A stretch of 34,391 nt of DNA from an uncultured Oscillospiraceae bacterium (GCA_934590355.1 CAKTOX010000022.1:1-34391), one strand, 5' to 3'. Shown: positions 9,007 to 17,501, numbered from the stretch's first letter. Translations and numbers: made by a program. The notes: a model not told the origin generated them from the letters alone.

Positions 9007-10899
9007 ATGCATTTTAAGCCCTTCGAAAAAGGCGGCGGCATTACGCTCAAAAAGCTTGCCGACGCAATAGGCGCTCCCTTGCCCGCGTCCTTGGACGGCG
9101 GCACGGTCTGCGGCAGGGTGCTCACGCAGGCGGAGTATGTCCGCAGCGGCGACGCCGTCATAAGCGCGGGCTGGTACGGGCATGAGAAAACGGTCTCGCA
9201 GTCGCTTCAGAACGGAGCGGCGGTCGTGTTCTGTCCGCAGGGCGTTAAGGACTGTCTTTACCCCGACGATGACAGGGTCATTGCGGTAACCGACCCGCCG
9301 GAGTGCGTAAAGCGCTTTGAGCTTCGCTGTGCGGAAAAATGCCGCGCGAAAAAGATAGCCGTCACGGGCAGCGTCGGAAAGACCACGACCACGGGGCTCA
9401 TAGGCGAAATAATGAGCTATAACCGCGGCACGCTCACCCATCCGAGTATGTCAAACAGTCACGGCGCGATACTGCGAAATTTCCAGAAGCTCACGCCGCG
9501 GCACAAATGGTGGGTGCAGGAGGTCGGCGGTGTGCAGCCGGGCTATATCGAAAGCTCCGCCTGTGTGCTGCGTCCGGATATTGCGGTCATAACGAATATC
9601 GGGCAGTCGCATCTGGATAAATACGAAACGAAGGAGAATATCCTGTACGATAAGCTGAGCCTCGAGCGGCATATGACGCCCAGCGGCACGGTCATAATTA
9701 ACGGCGACGACGAGCTTCTCGCCTCGGCGGAGTATACGCACAATACCCTGCGCATCAGTGCAAGGGATACCTCGGCGGACTACTATATTAAATCGGTGCG
9801 CAGCACACATTACGGAACAGAGTTTGATTTCTCCTGCTCCGAGGGGGATTTTACGGCAAGGCTCGCACTTTTCGGAGAGTATAACGCCTATAACGGCGCG
9901 ATGGCTGTCGCCGTCGGTCGGCTTGCGGGAGTGCCGATGAAAAAATGCATCAAGCTCATGGCTCGCTACCGCCCCGCGGGTATGCGGCAAAACTACCGCA
10001 ACATCGGCGGATATCATATGCTCATCGACTGCTTTAACGCAGAGCCGCAGACGGTTCTCGGCTCGGCAAGAACGCTTGCGCAGATGCCCGTGCCGAACGG
10101 CGGCAGGCGCATTTTCGTGACAGGGCATATCGACAAGCTCGGCGAGGACTCCAAAAGGCTGCACTATGAGCTCGGCGAAAGCCTCGCGGAGCTTGGGCTC
10201 GATATCATCGTGCTGTTCGGCGGCGACAGCGACAGGATATATGCCGCGCTCAAGGCTCACGGCTTCGAGAACGCGCTTCTTATGAGCAGCCGCACAGAGC
10301 TTGAGGATTGGATACGGCAAAACATAACGCGCAGCGACGTTACATTTTATAAAAGCGGACAGTTTGAAACGGCGATGGCAAAGAGCATCGACCGCGTTTA
10401 CGGCACGGCGCTGCGAAACGAGGAGCAGTTCAACGTCGGCAAGGTCGTGCAGGACGGCTGCCTTGAGTTTAAAATTCGCAGGGACGGCATTGCCGAGCTC
10501 ACACGCTGCCGTGGGCGGGAGAAAAACATCGTCATACCCGCACAGTGCGGCGGCGCGACGGTCGTGAGGATTCAAAGCCGCGCGTTTAAGGGCTCGCACG
10601 CAGAGTCGGTCACGATACCCGACACGGTCACGCACATAGGGCGCCTCGCGTTTTTTAACTGCACCCGTCTGCGCGAGCTGCACCTGCCGAAAAGCCTCAA
10701 ATTCATTGACGACAACGCATTTAACAACTGCCGCCGTCTCGAAAGCCTGATCATACCCGACGGCACGCTGCACATAGGAAGGCGCGCATTTTACGACTGC
10801 CGCGCGCTGCGCAAGCTGCATATCCCCGACTCCGTCGGCTTCATCGGCGAGGATGCATTCTTCGCCGTCCCCGGATATGATGCGCAAAAAACGCCGTGA
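9007..10899 (+). CDS. Mur ligase-like protein with C-terminal leucine-rich repeats
   Basis: The 630-residue product has a MurF-like layout. An N-terminal substrate-domain-like region is followed by an ATP-binding Mur ligase domain with P-loop TGSVGKTTT at about residues 120-128 and PDIAVITNIGQSHLD at about 190-204. The third domain contains DCFNAEPQTV, corresponding to the DxYNANP region of MurF. From about residue 505 it continues into BspA-type LRR_5 repeats such as ESVTIPDTVTHIGRLAF, RELHLPKSLKFIDDNAF and LRKLHIPDSVGFIGEDAF. There is no signal peptide or membrane segment, so the repeats should be cytoplasmic. The ATG at 9007 follows an AAAGGTG site; an in-frame TTG at 8986 is less likely. 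It stands alone on this strand. It probably ligates an amino acid or peptide to a nucleotide-linked or other acyl substrate, but the substrate is unknown. Confidence 0.8.
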   Translation: MHFKPFEKGGGITLKKLADAIGAPLPASLDGGTVCGRVLTQAEYVRSGDAVISAGWYGHEKTVSQSLQNGAAVVFCPQGVKDCLYPDDDRVIAVTDPPECVKRFELRCAEKCRAKKIAVTGSVGKTTTTGLIGEIMSYNRGTLTHPSMSNSHGAILRNFQKLTPRHKWWVQEVGGVQPGYIESSACVLRPDIAVITNIGQSHLDKYETKENILYDKLSLERHMTPSGTVIINGDDELLASAEYTHNTLRISARDTSADYYIKSVRSTHYGTEFDFSCSEGDFTARLALFGEYNAYNGAMAVAVGRLAGVPMKKCIKLMARYRPAGMRQNYRNIGGYHMLIDCFNAEPQTVLGSARTLAQMPVPNGGRRIFVTGHIDKLGEDSKRLHYELGESLAELGLDIIVLFGGDSDRIYAALKAHGFENALLMSSRTELEDWIRQNITRSDVTFYKSGQFETAMAKSIDRVYGTALRNEEQFNVGKVVQDGCLEFKIRRDGIAELTRCRGREKNIVIPAQCGGATVVRIQSRAFKGSHAESVTIPDTVTHIGRLAFFNCTRLRELHLPKSLKFIDDNAFNNCRRLESLIIPDGTLHIGRRAFYDCRALRKLHIPDSVGFIGEDAFFAVPGYDAQKTP

Positions 10900-10926
10900 G
10901 GGTCAGACTATACCCTCCACGGCGTT
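10886..10926. terminator. Bidirectional terminator between the Mur ligase-like gene and tmcAL
   Basis: The stem AACGCCGTG-AGGGT (10890-10903) pairs with ACCCT-C-CACGGCGTT (10912-10926) with one bulged base and an 8-nt loop. The left arm overlaps the stop codon of the plus-strand gene. On the reverse strand the stem is followed by TTTTTT, making a strong terminator for tmcAL. On the plus strand the T-rich tail is weaker. Confidence 0.88.
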
Positions 10927-10943
10927 CTTCATTTAATATACTA

Positions 10944-12158
10944 TCACAAAATTTTCGGGCTCGTGCGCCAGTCCGCTCCGCCGCGCCGCTCCTGCCGGGC
11001 AGTGTAGCCGAGAACGTACAGATCATGCGCCGAGCTGCACAGTTCAAAAAGCCTGCGGCATTCTTCGCTGCGGTTTTTGACGTCGGCAGGCTTCGTTATG
11101 ACCGGTATGCGCGATTTTTCGTTCATCTCGCGCAGCAGGGCGCAGCCGCGCTCGTTTGCGGCAAGCACTCGTGCATACGGCGGCGTGTCGGCTGCCATGC
11201 CCGCGCTTATGCCGAGGGCCGCGCACATGACCATGCGTCTTATGCGGCTGAGCGCATAGCGCTTGCTTTTTGACGCGGCAAGAATGGCATCAACGCTGCA
11301 TTCCTCCGCGGCGGCGCGATATATCCTGTTATCAAGCCCCTCGGCGGCATCGGGCAGAGCCGCAAACACCTCCGGCGGCAGCATTCTCAGGCGTGACATG
11401 ACGGCGCTCTCCAAAAGCTGCGGCGTGACCGGACCGCGCCCCATTTTGTCCTCGCGCTTATACACGGCGCTCGCCTCCTCAGGCACGAGCCCCGAAATAT
11501 CCGCACCGCCCGACAGCGCTCTGCGGATCTCGGCAGCGGACTTATGTCCCGTGCCGTCGGACATTTTATCGTGTCCCGAGCCGAAGCGGCGTATCGTCAC
11601 GGGCTTTAAGTCGAGCCCCTGATTATATATTGCCTTTATATACTCCACGGCGAGGATATTATTCGGCGTTTCGAGCTGGCTTGCCGCCTCGCCTATGCGC
11701 ATTGCGACCGCTCTTTGACGCGCAACGGCAAAGGGTATGCCCTCGTCGGCATTGAGCTGTGCTCGTATTTCGGCGCCTATGAGCGGGTCTATGAGCGTTT
11801 CGGCTATCGTTTCGAGAACCTCCGTTTCGCCGCACTCGCTGCCGAAGCTCAGGTGCGTCACAACGCCCGTCGCGCCAAGCAGTCCCACGGCGCCGCGCGC
11901 AAAGCCCTCCGCGGACGAGAGCGTCCACGGCAGCGGAAGCTCAAGCACGAGGTCAACGCCGCACATAACGGCAGCCTCGGCTCGCGCGAATTTGGAATAC
12001 ACCGCCGCCTCGCCGCGCTGGATAAAATCGCCCGACATCACGCACACCACGGGGCTGTTCTCGCCCATGAGCTTTCTCGTCTCCGCAATATGGTGCATAT
12101 GTCCATAATGGAACGGATTATACTCCCCCACTATGCCAATTACGCTCAAAACACTCAT
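10944..12158 (-). CDS. tmcAL: tRNA(Met) cytidine acetate ligase
   Basis: TmcAL (YlbM family) uses ATP and acetate to make N4-acetylcytidine at the wobble position of elongator tRNA-Met. The product begins MSVLSVIGIVGEYNPFHYGH, with the HxGH nucleotidyltransferase motif HYGH. It continues with VVCVMSGDFIQRGEAAVYSK and VDLVLELPLPWTLSSAEGFA, which are diagnostic of this family. Length is 404 residues, as expected. I start at the ATG at 12158. Its AAAGGG site lies almost against it, so initiation at the TTG three codons in, with better spacing, is possible. The gene is convergent with the Mur ligase-like gene and divergent from ackA. Confidence 0.92.
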   Translation of the reverse strand: MSVLSVIGIVGEYNPFHYGHMHHIAETRKLMGENSPVVCVMSGDFIQRGEAAVYSKFARAEAAVMCGVDLVLELPLPWTLSSAEGFARGAVGLLGATGVVTHLSFGSECGETEVLETIAETLIDPLIGAEIRAQLNADEGIPFAVARQRAVAMRIGEAASQLETPNNILAVEYIKAIYNQGLDLKPVTIRRFGSGHDKMSDGTGHKSAAEIRRALSGGADISGLVPEEASAVYKREDKMGRGPVTPQLLESAVMSRLRMLPPEVFAALPDAAEGLDNRIYRAAAEECSVDAILAASKSKRYALSRIRRMVMCAALGISAGMAADTPPYARVLAANERGCALLREMNEKSRIPVITKPADVKNRSEECRRLFELCSSAHDLYVLGYTARQERRGGADWRTSPKIL

Positions 12159-12195
12159 CCCTTTCAAAATATACTTGATTTTTGTGCAAAATGTA

Positions 12196-12224
12196 TTAGA
12201 ATAAACCATGTATGATTTTATAAT
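12196..12224 (+). promoter_or_regulatory. Candidate ackA promoter
   Basis: TATAAT at 12219-12224 is preceded after 17 bp by TTAGAA (12196-12201), a weak -35. An alternative is TTGATT at 12175-12180 with a poorer -10. Downstream, short inverted half-sites (TTGT...ACAA around 12234-12248) could be an operator, but I cannot name a regulator. The region is AT-rich and lies between divergent tmcAL and ackA. Confidence 0.45.
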
Positions 12225-12266
12225 ACAATTATTTTGTGAGTTTTACAATAAGAAAGGAAATTTGGA

Positions 12267-13463
12267 ATGAAAATTCTTGTTATCAACGCAGGCAGCTCTT
12301 CCCTGAAGTACCAGCTCATCGACATGGAGACCGAGTCTGTCATGGCTAAGGGCCTTTGCGAGCGCATCGGCATCGACGGTCACCTCAAGCACAGCCCGCT
12401 GGTAGGCGGCAAGCCCGTATTCGACGAGGATCTTGCAATGCCCACCCACGCCGAGGCTATTGCCGCAGTTATCGACAAGCTCACCAGCGCCGAGTACGGC
12501 GTCGTCGCATCCATGAAGGAGATCGACGCTGTCGGTCACCGCGTCGTTCACGGCGGCGAGAAGTTCGCTTCCTCCGTGCGCATCGACGATGCAGTCATGG
12601 AAGCTCTCAAGGAATGCACTCCCTTTGCTCCCCTTCACAACCCTGCAAACATCATCGGCATCAATGCCTGCCGCGATGTTATGGGCGATGTTCCCATGGT
12701 CGCAGTTTTCGATACCGCTTTCCATCAGACCATGCCCGGCAAGGCATATATGTACGCAGTTCCCTATGAGTACTACAAGAACGACGGCATCCGCCGCTAC
12801 GGCTTCCACGGCACAAGCCACCGCTACGTTTCCGGCCGCTGCGCAGAGCTCATGGGCAAGCCCATCGAGGAGCTGAAGATCGTTTCCTGCCACATGGGCA
12901 ACGGCAGCTCCATCGCAGCCATCGACGGCGGCAAGTGCGTTGACACCTCCATGGGCTTCACTCCGCTGGTCGGTCTTCCTATGGGCACCCGCTGCGGCGA
13001 TCTCGACGCCGGCGTTATCCAGTTCATCATGAACAAGTACGGCATCAGCATCGACGAGATGCTCAACATACTCAACAAGAAGTCCGGCGTTCTTGGCGTT
13101 TCCGGCGTTTCCTCCGACTTCCGCGATCTTGACAACGCGGCAGCAGACGGAAACGAGCGCGCACAGCTCGCTCTGGATATGTTCCACTACTGGGTCGCAA
13201 AGGTCGCCGGCTCCTATGTTGCAGCCATGAACGGCGTTGACGCGATCGTATTCACCGCAGGCGTCGGCGAGAACTCCAAGAGCTCCCGCAAGGCCATCTC
13301 CGAGTACTTCGGCTACCTCGGCATCACCATCGACGACGAGGCAAACTCCAAGCGCGGCGAGGACATCATGATCTCCACCCCCGACAGCAAGGTCAAGGTC
13401 TTTGTTATCCCCACCAACGAGGAGCTCGTTATCGCACGCGACACCCGCGATATAGTCGGCTGA
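12267..13463 (+). CDS. ackA: Acetate kinase
   Basis: AckA interconverts acetyl phosphate plus ADP with acetate plus ATP in the cytoplasm, giving substrate-level ATP in fermentation. The 398 residues match the family length. Motifs are MKILVINAGSSSLKYQL at the N-terminus, HRVVHGGEKF, IRRYGFHGTSH, CHMGNGSSIAAI and GFTPLVGLPMGTRCGDLD, all of the ASKHA fold. An AAGAAAGGA site precedes the ATG. Codons are strongly biased to C-ending forms, more than in the neighbouring tmcAL and cls genes, as expected for a highly expressed gene. Its usual partner pta is not adjacent. A strong terminator follows. Confidence 0.98.
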   Translation: MKILVINAGSSSLKYQLIDMETESVMAKGLCERIGIDGHLKHSPLVGGKPVFDEDLAMPTHAEAIAAVIDKLTSAEYGVVASMKEIDAVGHRVVHGGEKFASSVRIDDAVMEALKECTPFAPLHNPANIIGINACRDVMGDVPMVAVFDTAFHQTMPGKAYMYAVPYEYYKNDGIRRYGFHGTSHRYVSGRCAELMGKPIEELKIVSCHMGNGSSIAAIDGGKCVDTSMGFTPLVGLPMGTRCGDLDAGVIQFIMNKYGISIDEMLNILNKKSGVLGVSGVSSDFRDLDNAAADGNERAQLALDMFHYWVAKVAGSYVAAMNGVDAIVFTAGVGENSKSSRKAISEYFGYLGITIDDEANSKRGEDIMISTPDSKVKVFVIPTNEELVIARDTRDIVG

Positions 13464-13472
13464 TATTAAAAT

Positions 13473-13512
13473 AAAAGCTGCCGCTTCGGAAATCCGGAGC
13501 GGCAGCTTTTTT
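13473..13512. terminator. Bidirectional terminator between ackA and cls
   Basis: A long stem, AAAGCTGCCGCTTCGG (13474-13489) with CCGGAGCGGCAGCTTT (13494-13510, one bulge), and a 4-nt loop is followed by a T-run on the plus strand. The A-run on the other side lets it also end cls transcription from the right. Confidence 0.92.
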
Positions 13513-13516
13513 GTTG

Positions 13517-15040
13517 TCACAGAAGCGGCGCCAAAACGCGCAGCAGGCGGTCGATAAGCTCGCCGAAAAAGCTCGTGCGGCAGTCGGAAAGCTCTATCCT
13601 TTTGCATTTTTCCATCGTTTCGAGGTCATCGTCACGCAGCTTTAAGACCGCGGGGCTTTCGTACATGAGAGTTCCGCATTCAAAGTGCAGGTACAGGCTG
13701 CGGTAGTCCATGTTTATCGTACCGACGACGCCGAGCTTATCATCGCACACATAGCTCTTGGCGTGGACAAAGCCGGGCGAATATTCGTAGACCTTGACTC
13801 CCGCTCGGATAAGCGAGGCATAGTACGAGCGCGTGAGGCGAAAGACCATTTTCTTGTCGGGTATTCCCGGGGTAATAAGTCGCACGTCCACCCCGCGCTT
13901 TGCCGCGCAGCACAGTGCATTTTGCATACTGCTGTCGATGGCAAGATAAGGCGTTGTGATATAAACGTAGTCCCGCGCCTGATAGAGAATGTTCGTGTAG
14001 ACGTTTTCGCTTATATTCTCATCATCCAGCGGGCTGTCGGAAAAGCTCAGCACAAAGCCGTCTTCGGCGCCGCCGTGCTCGGTGTATTCCCTCGGCAGAA
14101 AGTCGGCATAGCCGCCCTCGTTTTCCTCGAATGCGTTCCACATTTCGAGAAACATGACCGTCAGATCCTCGACTCCGGGCCCCTTGAACATAAGTCCGGT
14201 GTCCTTCCAATGTCCGAAACGCACCTTGCGGTTTATATATTCGTCGCTGATATTTATGCCGCCTATGAAGCCGACCTTGCCGTCAATGACGGTTATCTTG
14301 CGGTGGTCGCGGTTATTCATTATGATGCTGACAAGGGGCACGAATTTATTAAACGCCATTGCCTTTATGCCGAGGCTGTGGAGGGTCTGGCAGTAATTTG
14401 CGGGAAGATAGTCCGCGCAGCCGACGTCGTCGTAAATAACGCGTACCTCAACCCCCTGCGCGACCTTGCGCTGTAATATTTCAAGCACCGAATCCCACAT
14501 CTCGCCGAGGTTTATAATGAAATACTCGAGGAAAATATAGTTTTCCGCCTTTTCGAGTTCCTCGATCAGACACTTGTACATATCCTCGCCCACGGGGAAA
14601 TATTCCGTTTTCGTGCCGCAATGCGCTCTGTAACCGCTGTTATCCTCAAGATAGCGGAAAAGTCCTCTTGCGCCTATGCCGTCGTCGGGTATATCATTAA
14701 CGACGGAGCGGCGTCCGAAATGATAGACCCGCGTTTTTTCAAGCTGGGTATTTATCTTCTCGCGCACGTGCTTTGCGGGGCGCTTATTTGAAAACAAAAC
14801 GTACATCAGCCCGCCGAAAAGCGGCAGGAACGCGATGCAAAGCACCCAACTGACCTTATACGAGGGATCGATGTCGCTTTTTATGACGTGGAATATCGCA
14901 ATAAGGCTCACGATGCGCAGCGCGTAATCTATTACCGGCAGCACCTCGCTCAGCCGCATGAGCGTCACGACTATCCACACGACCTGTATCAGGATCAGCA
15001 GCGCCGTTATCACGGTTCGGGAAAGGACTTTTTTCAGCAC
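13517..15040 (-). CDS. cls: Cardiolipin synthase
   Basis: This membrane enzyme condenses two phosphatidylglycerols to cardiolipin and glycerol. The 507-residue product has two N-terminal hydrophobic helices (VITALLILIQVVWIVVTLM and a following pair ending FLPLFGGLMYVLF). It has two phospholipase D HKD motifs: HRKITVID near residue 245 and HAKSYVCDD near residue 425, with VVGTINMDYRS after the second. The start codon is GTG at 15040, with GGAGG 9 nt upstream. It has its own promoter at 15074-15102. Its 3' end runs into the shared terminator with ackA. Confidence 0.95.
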   Translation of the reverse strand: MLKKVLSRTVITALLILIQVVWIVVTLMRLSEVLPVIDYALRIVSLIAIFHVIKSDIDPSYKVSWVLCIAFLPLFGGLMYVLFSNKRPAKHVREKINTQLEKTRVYHFGRRSVVNDIPDDGIGARGLFRYLEDNSGYRAHCGTKTEYFPVGEDMYKCLIEELEKAENYIFLEYFIINLGEMWDSVLEILQRKVAQGVEVRVIYDDVGCADYLPANYCQTLHSLGIKAMAFNKFVPLVSIIMNNRDHRKITVIDGKVGFIGGINISDEYINRKVRFGHWKDTGLMFKGPGVEDLTVMFLEMWNAFEENEGGYADFLPREYTEHGGAEDGFVLSFSDSPLDDENISENVYTNILYQARDYVYITTPYLAIDSSMQNALCCAAKRGVDVRLITPGIPDKKMVFRLTRSYYASLIRAGVKVYEYSPGFVHAKSYVCDDKLGVVGTINMDYRSLYLHFECGTLMYESPAVLKLRDDDLETMEKCKRIELSDCRTSFFGELIDRLLRVLAPLL

Positions 15041-15073
15041 TCGTGTCTTCCTCCGTCAAAAATCTTTGTTCAT

Positions 15074-15102
15074 ATTATCTCACGCATTCCGCTGTTTTGC
15101 AA
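15074..15102 (-). promoter_or_regulatory. cls promoter
   Basis: On the reverse strand TTGCAA (15102-15097) and GATAAT (15079-15074) are 17 bp apart. This is a good sigma-A promoter about 35 bp before the GTG start. It is divergent from the rplU promoter at 15143. Confidence 0.72.
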
Positions 15103-15142
15103 TACGTCATACTATATTATATAATAATTATGCAAAAAATGA

Positions 15143-15171
15143 TTGACATTGCCTGCGGTTCGTGATATGCT
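15143..15171 (+). promoter_or_regulatory. rplU-rpmA promoter
   Basis: A perfect -35 TTGACA (15143-15148), a 17-bp spacer and TATGCT (15166-15171) make a strong sigma-A promoter. Transcription should start near 15178, giving a leader of about 75 nt before rplU. Confidence 0.85.
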
Positions 15172-15177
15172 ATTTCA

Positions 15178-15254
15178 GCCGCATTGAATGGGTTGAAGTT
15201 CGGCGCCTGTCCGGCACCCATGAGAGCGAGACCTGAAGAAAGGATCGTTAGTTT
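15178..15254 (+). ncRNA. Putative ribosomal protein L21 leader
   Basis: The untranslated region before rplU can fold into a hairpin with outer stem ATGGGT (15188-15193) and ACCCAT (15216-15221). A GCCG/CGGC alternative pairing involves 15178-15182. Firmicutes rplU genes commonly carry an L21 leader thought to bind L21 for autogenous control. I identify this one by position and by the hairpin only; I could not compare it with the family model. Confidence 0.5.
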
Positions 15255-15569
15255 ATGAAGCATGCTATCATCATGACCGGCGGCAAGCAGTACCGCGTGG
15301 CAGAGGGCGACGTTATCTTCGTTGAGAAGCTCGACGTTGAGGCAGGCGAGGCAGTCAAGTTCGATAAGGTTCTCGCAGTCATCGACGGCGAAAACACCGT
15401 TTTCGGCGCTCCCGTCATCGAAGGTGCTACCGTTTCCGCGAACGTCGTAAAGAACGGCAAGGGCAAGAAGGTCCGCGTCTACAAGATGAAGCCCAAAAAG
15501 GGCTACCGCAGAACGCAGGGTCACAGACAGCCTTACACCAAGGTTCAGATTGAAACCATCAACGCATAA
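15255..15569 (+). CDS. rplU: 50S ribosomal protein L21
   Basis: The 104-residue product has the standard L21 opening MKHAIIMTGGKQYRVAEGD and the C-terminal run MKPKKGYRRTQGHRQPYTKV, which binds 23S rRNA. It is first in an rplU-rpmA operon. In most Firmicutes a small cysteine protease gene (prp/ysxB) lies between these two genes; here only 38 bp separate them. Codon bias is strong, as expected. Confidence 0.98.
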   Translation: MKHAIIMTGGKQYRVAEGDVIFVEKLDVEAGEAVKFDKVLAVIDGENTVFGAPVIEGATVSANVVKNGKGKKVRVYKMKPKKGYRRTQGHRQPYTKVQIETINA

Positions 15570-15607
15570 TTTTCCCCGCTACTACTGATAATGGAGGTGT
15601 AACCTTA

Positions 15608-15871
15608 ATGGCACATAAAAAAGGTATGGGTTCTACCAAGAACGGCCGCGACAGTGAGTCTAAGCGTCTTGGACCTAAAAGAGCAGACGGTCAGTTCGTC
15701 CTGGCCGGCAATATCCTCGTCAGACAGCGCGGAACTAAGATCCATCCCGGCACCAACGTTGGTAAGGGTAAGGACGACACCCTGTTCGCCCTCGTGGACG
15801 GCAAGGTAAAGTTCGAGCGCAAGGATAAGGATCGCAAGCAGGTTTCTGTTTACGAAGAGATCGCTCAGTAA
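15608..15871 (+). CDS. rpmA: 50S ribosomal protein L27
   Basis: The 87-residue L27 begins MAHKKGMGSTKNGRDSESKR and contains ILVRQRGTKIHPGTNVG. The N-terminal tail reaches the peptidyl transferase centre. Typical Firmicutes L27 carries an extra segment of about nine residues, ending near FFA, that Prp removes. That segment is absent here, so this L27 looks like the proteobacterial form and needs no processing. A GGAGGTG site precedes the ATG. Confidence 0.98.
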   Translation: MAHKKGMGSTKNGRDSESKRLGPKRADGQFVLAGNILVRQRGTKIHPGTNVGKGKDDTLFALVDGKVKFERKDKDRKQVSVYEEIAQ

Positions 15872-15880
15872 ATTAACACA

Positions 15881-15914
15881 AAATGCCGGACGAAGCCCGT
15901 CCGGCATTTCTCTT
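15881..15914 (+). terminator. Terminator after rpmA
   Basis: A perfect 12-bp stem AAATGCCGGACG (15881-15892) with CGTCCGGCATTT (15898-15909) and a 5-nt loop starts 10 bp after the rpmA stop. The T-tail is short (TTTCTCTT), so some readthrough into obgE, 28 bp downstream, is plausible. Confidence 0.82.
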
Positions 15915-15941
15915 AGCTTAGAATTTTCAGTGAGGTGAAAT

Positions 15942-17225
15942 ATGGCTACCTCTTTTGTAGATAAAGCACGCATAACCGTTAAGGCGGGCAACGGTGGCAA
16001 CGGCGCTGTCGCATTCCACCGCGAGAAATACGTTGCGGCAGGCGGTCCGGACGGCGGCGACGGCGGCAAGGGCGGCGACATCGTTTTTGTCGTTGACGAT
16101 AATATGTCCACCCTGATGGACTTCCGCTACAAGCGCAAGTACGTTGCGGCAAACGGCGCCGACGGCAGCGGCAAGCGCTGCTCCGGCAAGGACGGCGAGA
16201 GCCTGTATATCCGTGTGCCCCGCGGCACGCTCGTGCGCGACACCGAAACCGGCGGCATTATGCACGACATGTCCGACGGCAAGGATTTCATCGCTGCGCG
16301 CGGCGGCAAGGGCGGCTGGGGCAATAAGCACTTCGCCACACCCACGAGGCAGGTGCCGCGCTTTGCAAAGCCCGGTCTGCCCGGACAGGCACACGATATT
16401 ACGCTTGAGCTCAAGCTCCTCGCGGACGTCGGTCTTGTCGGCTTCCCCAACGTGGGCAAATCCACGCTGCTGTCCGTTGTGAGCAAGGCTCACCCGAAAA
16501 TCGCAAACTACCACTTTACAACTCTGTTCCCCAATCTCGGTGTGGTTTACGTTGACGAGGGACGCTCGTTCGTCATGGCGGACATTCCCGGCATCATTGA
16601 GGGCGCATCCGACGGCGCGGGGCTCGGCCACGATTTCCTGCGTCATATCGACCGATGCCGCCTGCTCATCCATCTTGTTGACGTTTCCGGCTCCGAGGGG
16701 CGCGACCCCGTCGAGGATTTTGACGCCATCAATGCCGAGCTCAAGGAATACTCCGAGGAGCTTTCGCAAAGACCGCAGATAGTCGCGGCGAATAAATGCG
16801 ACCTGTGCGGCGACGACCGTGAAAACATTGAGCGGCTCAAGGTGCACGTCGAGGCTCTCGGCTATGATTTCTTCGAAATGAGCGCCGCAACTCACAGCGG
16901 CACGCGCGAATTGGTGAACATTGCAGCGGCAAAGCTGCAAGAGCTGCCGCCCGTTATCAGCTACGAGCCGGACTATGTCCCTCCCGAGCCCGTCATTGAT
17001 ACCTCCGAGGCACTGACCATCGAGCAGTACGACGACGTGTGGGTCGTGGAGGGTCCGTGGCTGCAAAGGCTCGTGAGCTCCGTCAACTTCTCCGACAATG
17101 AAAGCATGATGTACTTCGACCGTATGCTGCGCGACAACGGCGTATATCAGCGCATGGAGGATATGGGCATTCAGGACGGCGACACCGTCAGCATCTATAA
17201 CCTTGAATTTGAATACCGCGACTGA
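15942..17225 (+). CDS. obgE: GTPase Obg
   Basis: Obg is a ribosome-associated GTPase involved in 50S assembly and, in spore formers, in sporulation control. The 427-residue product has the glycine-rich Obg fold (residues about 1-158, e.g. VKAGNGGNGAVAFHREKYV and GGPDGGDGGKGGD). The G domain starts at GFPNVGKSTLL near residue 165, with DIPGIIEGA (G3) and ANKCD (G4). A C-terminal OCT domain covers roughly the last 80 residues (VVEGPWLQRLVSSVNFSD). A GAGGTG site precedes the ATG. The rplU-rpmA-obg order is widely conserved. Confidence 0.97.
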   Translation: MATSFVDKARITVKAGNGGNGAVAFHREKYVAAGGPDGGDGGKGGDIVFVVDDNMSTLMDFRYKRKYVAANGADGSGKRCSGKDGESLYIRVPRGTLVRDTETGGIMHDMSDGKDFIAARGGKGGWGNKHFATPTRQVPRFAKPGLPGQAHDITLELKLLADVGLVGFPNVGKSTLLSVVSKAHPKIANYHFTTLFPNLGVVYVDEGRSFVMADIPGIIEGASDGAGLGHDFLRHIDRCRLLIHLVDVSGSEGRDPVEDFDAINAELKEYSEELSQRPQIVAANKCDLCGDDRENIERLKVHVEALGYDFFEMSAATHSGTRELVNIAAAKLQELPPVISYEPDYVPPEPVIDTSEALTIEQYDDVWVVEGPWLQRLVSSVNFSDNESMMYFDRMLRDNGVYQRMEDMGIQDGDTVSIYNLEFEYRD

Positions 17226-17250
17226 TTTTATATATTATATATGTATAAGG

Positions 17251-17284
17251 AAACGATGCCTGCTCTTGCAGGCATCGTTTTTCT
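17251..17284. terminator. Bidirectional terminator between obgE and the spore protein gene
   Basis: A perfect 13-bp stem AAACGATGCCTGC (17251-17263) and GCAGGCATCGTTT (17268-17280), with loop TCTT, ends in a T-run on the plus strand. It lies between two convergent genes and can serve both. Confidence 0.92.
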
Positions 17285-17300
17285 TTCTCTCCGCTTTGGC

Positions 17301-17501
17301 TTACTTCATGCCGTTTTCGTAGGCCTCGATCATCTTCTTGACCATCTGGCCGCCGACAGAACCGGCCTGGCGCGCAGTGATATCACCATTATAACCCTGC
17401 TTCAGATTTACGCCGACTTCGTTCGCCGCCTCCATCTTGAATTTCTCCATTGCCTCGCGTGCTGCGGGGACAACAAGATGGTTACTGGAATTGTTAGACA
17501 T
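17301..17501 (-). CDS. Alpha/beta-type small acid-soluble spore protein
   Basis: The 66-residue protein begins MSNNSSNHLVVPAAREAMEK and contains FKMEAANEVGVNL, corresponding to the germination-protease region. It ends with ARQAGSVGGQMVKKMIEAYE, the conserved DNA-binding C-terminal half. Such proteins coat and protect DNA in the dormant spore. I start at the ATG at 17501 because AAGGAG lies 9 nt upstream; the ATG at 17510 touches that site. A sigma-G-like promoter lies upstream. The gene is strong evidence that the host forms endospores. Confidence 0.96.
   Translation of the reverse strand: MSNNSSNHLVVPAAREAMEKFKMEAANEVGVNLKQGYNGDITARQAGSVGGQMVKKMIEAYENGMK

Noticed and set aside
9451..10887. 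Long open frame antisense to the Mur ligase-like gene
   Set aside because: The plus-strand frame has clear Mur ligase and LRR motifs; the antisense frame has none.
12243..13607. Long open frame antisense to ackA (454 codons)
   Set aside because: It is a shadow of the strongly codon-biased ackA gene; its product is low-complexity Ala/Val/Asp and matches no family I know.
15927..17066. Long open frame antisense to obgE
   Set aside because: Obg is unmistakable on the plus strand; the antisense frame is a compositional shadow.
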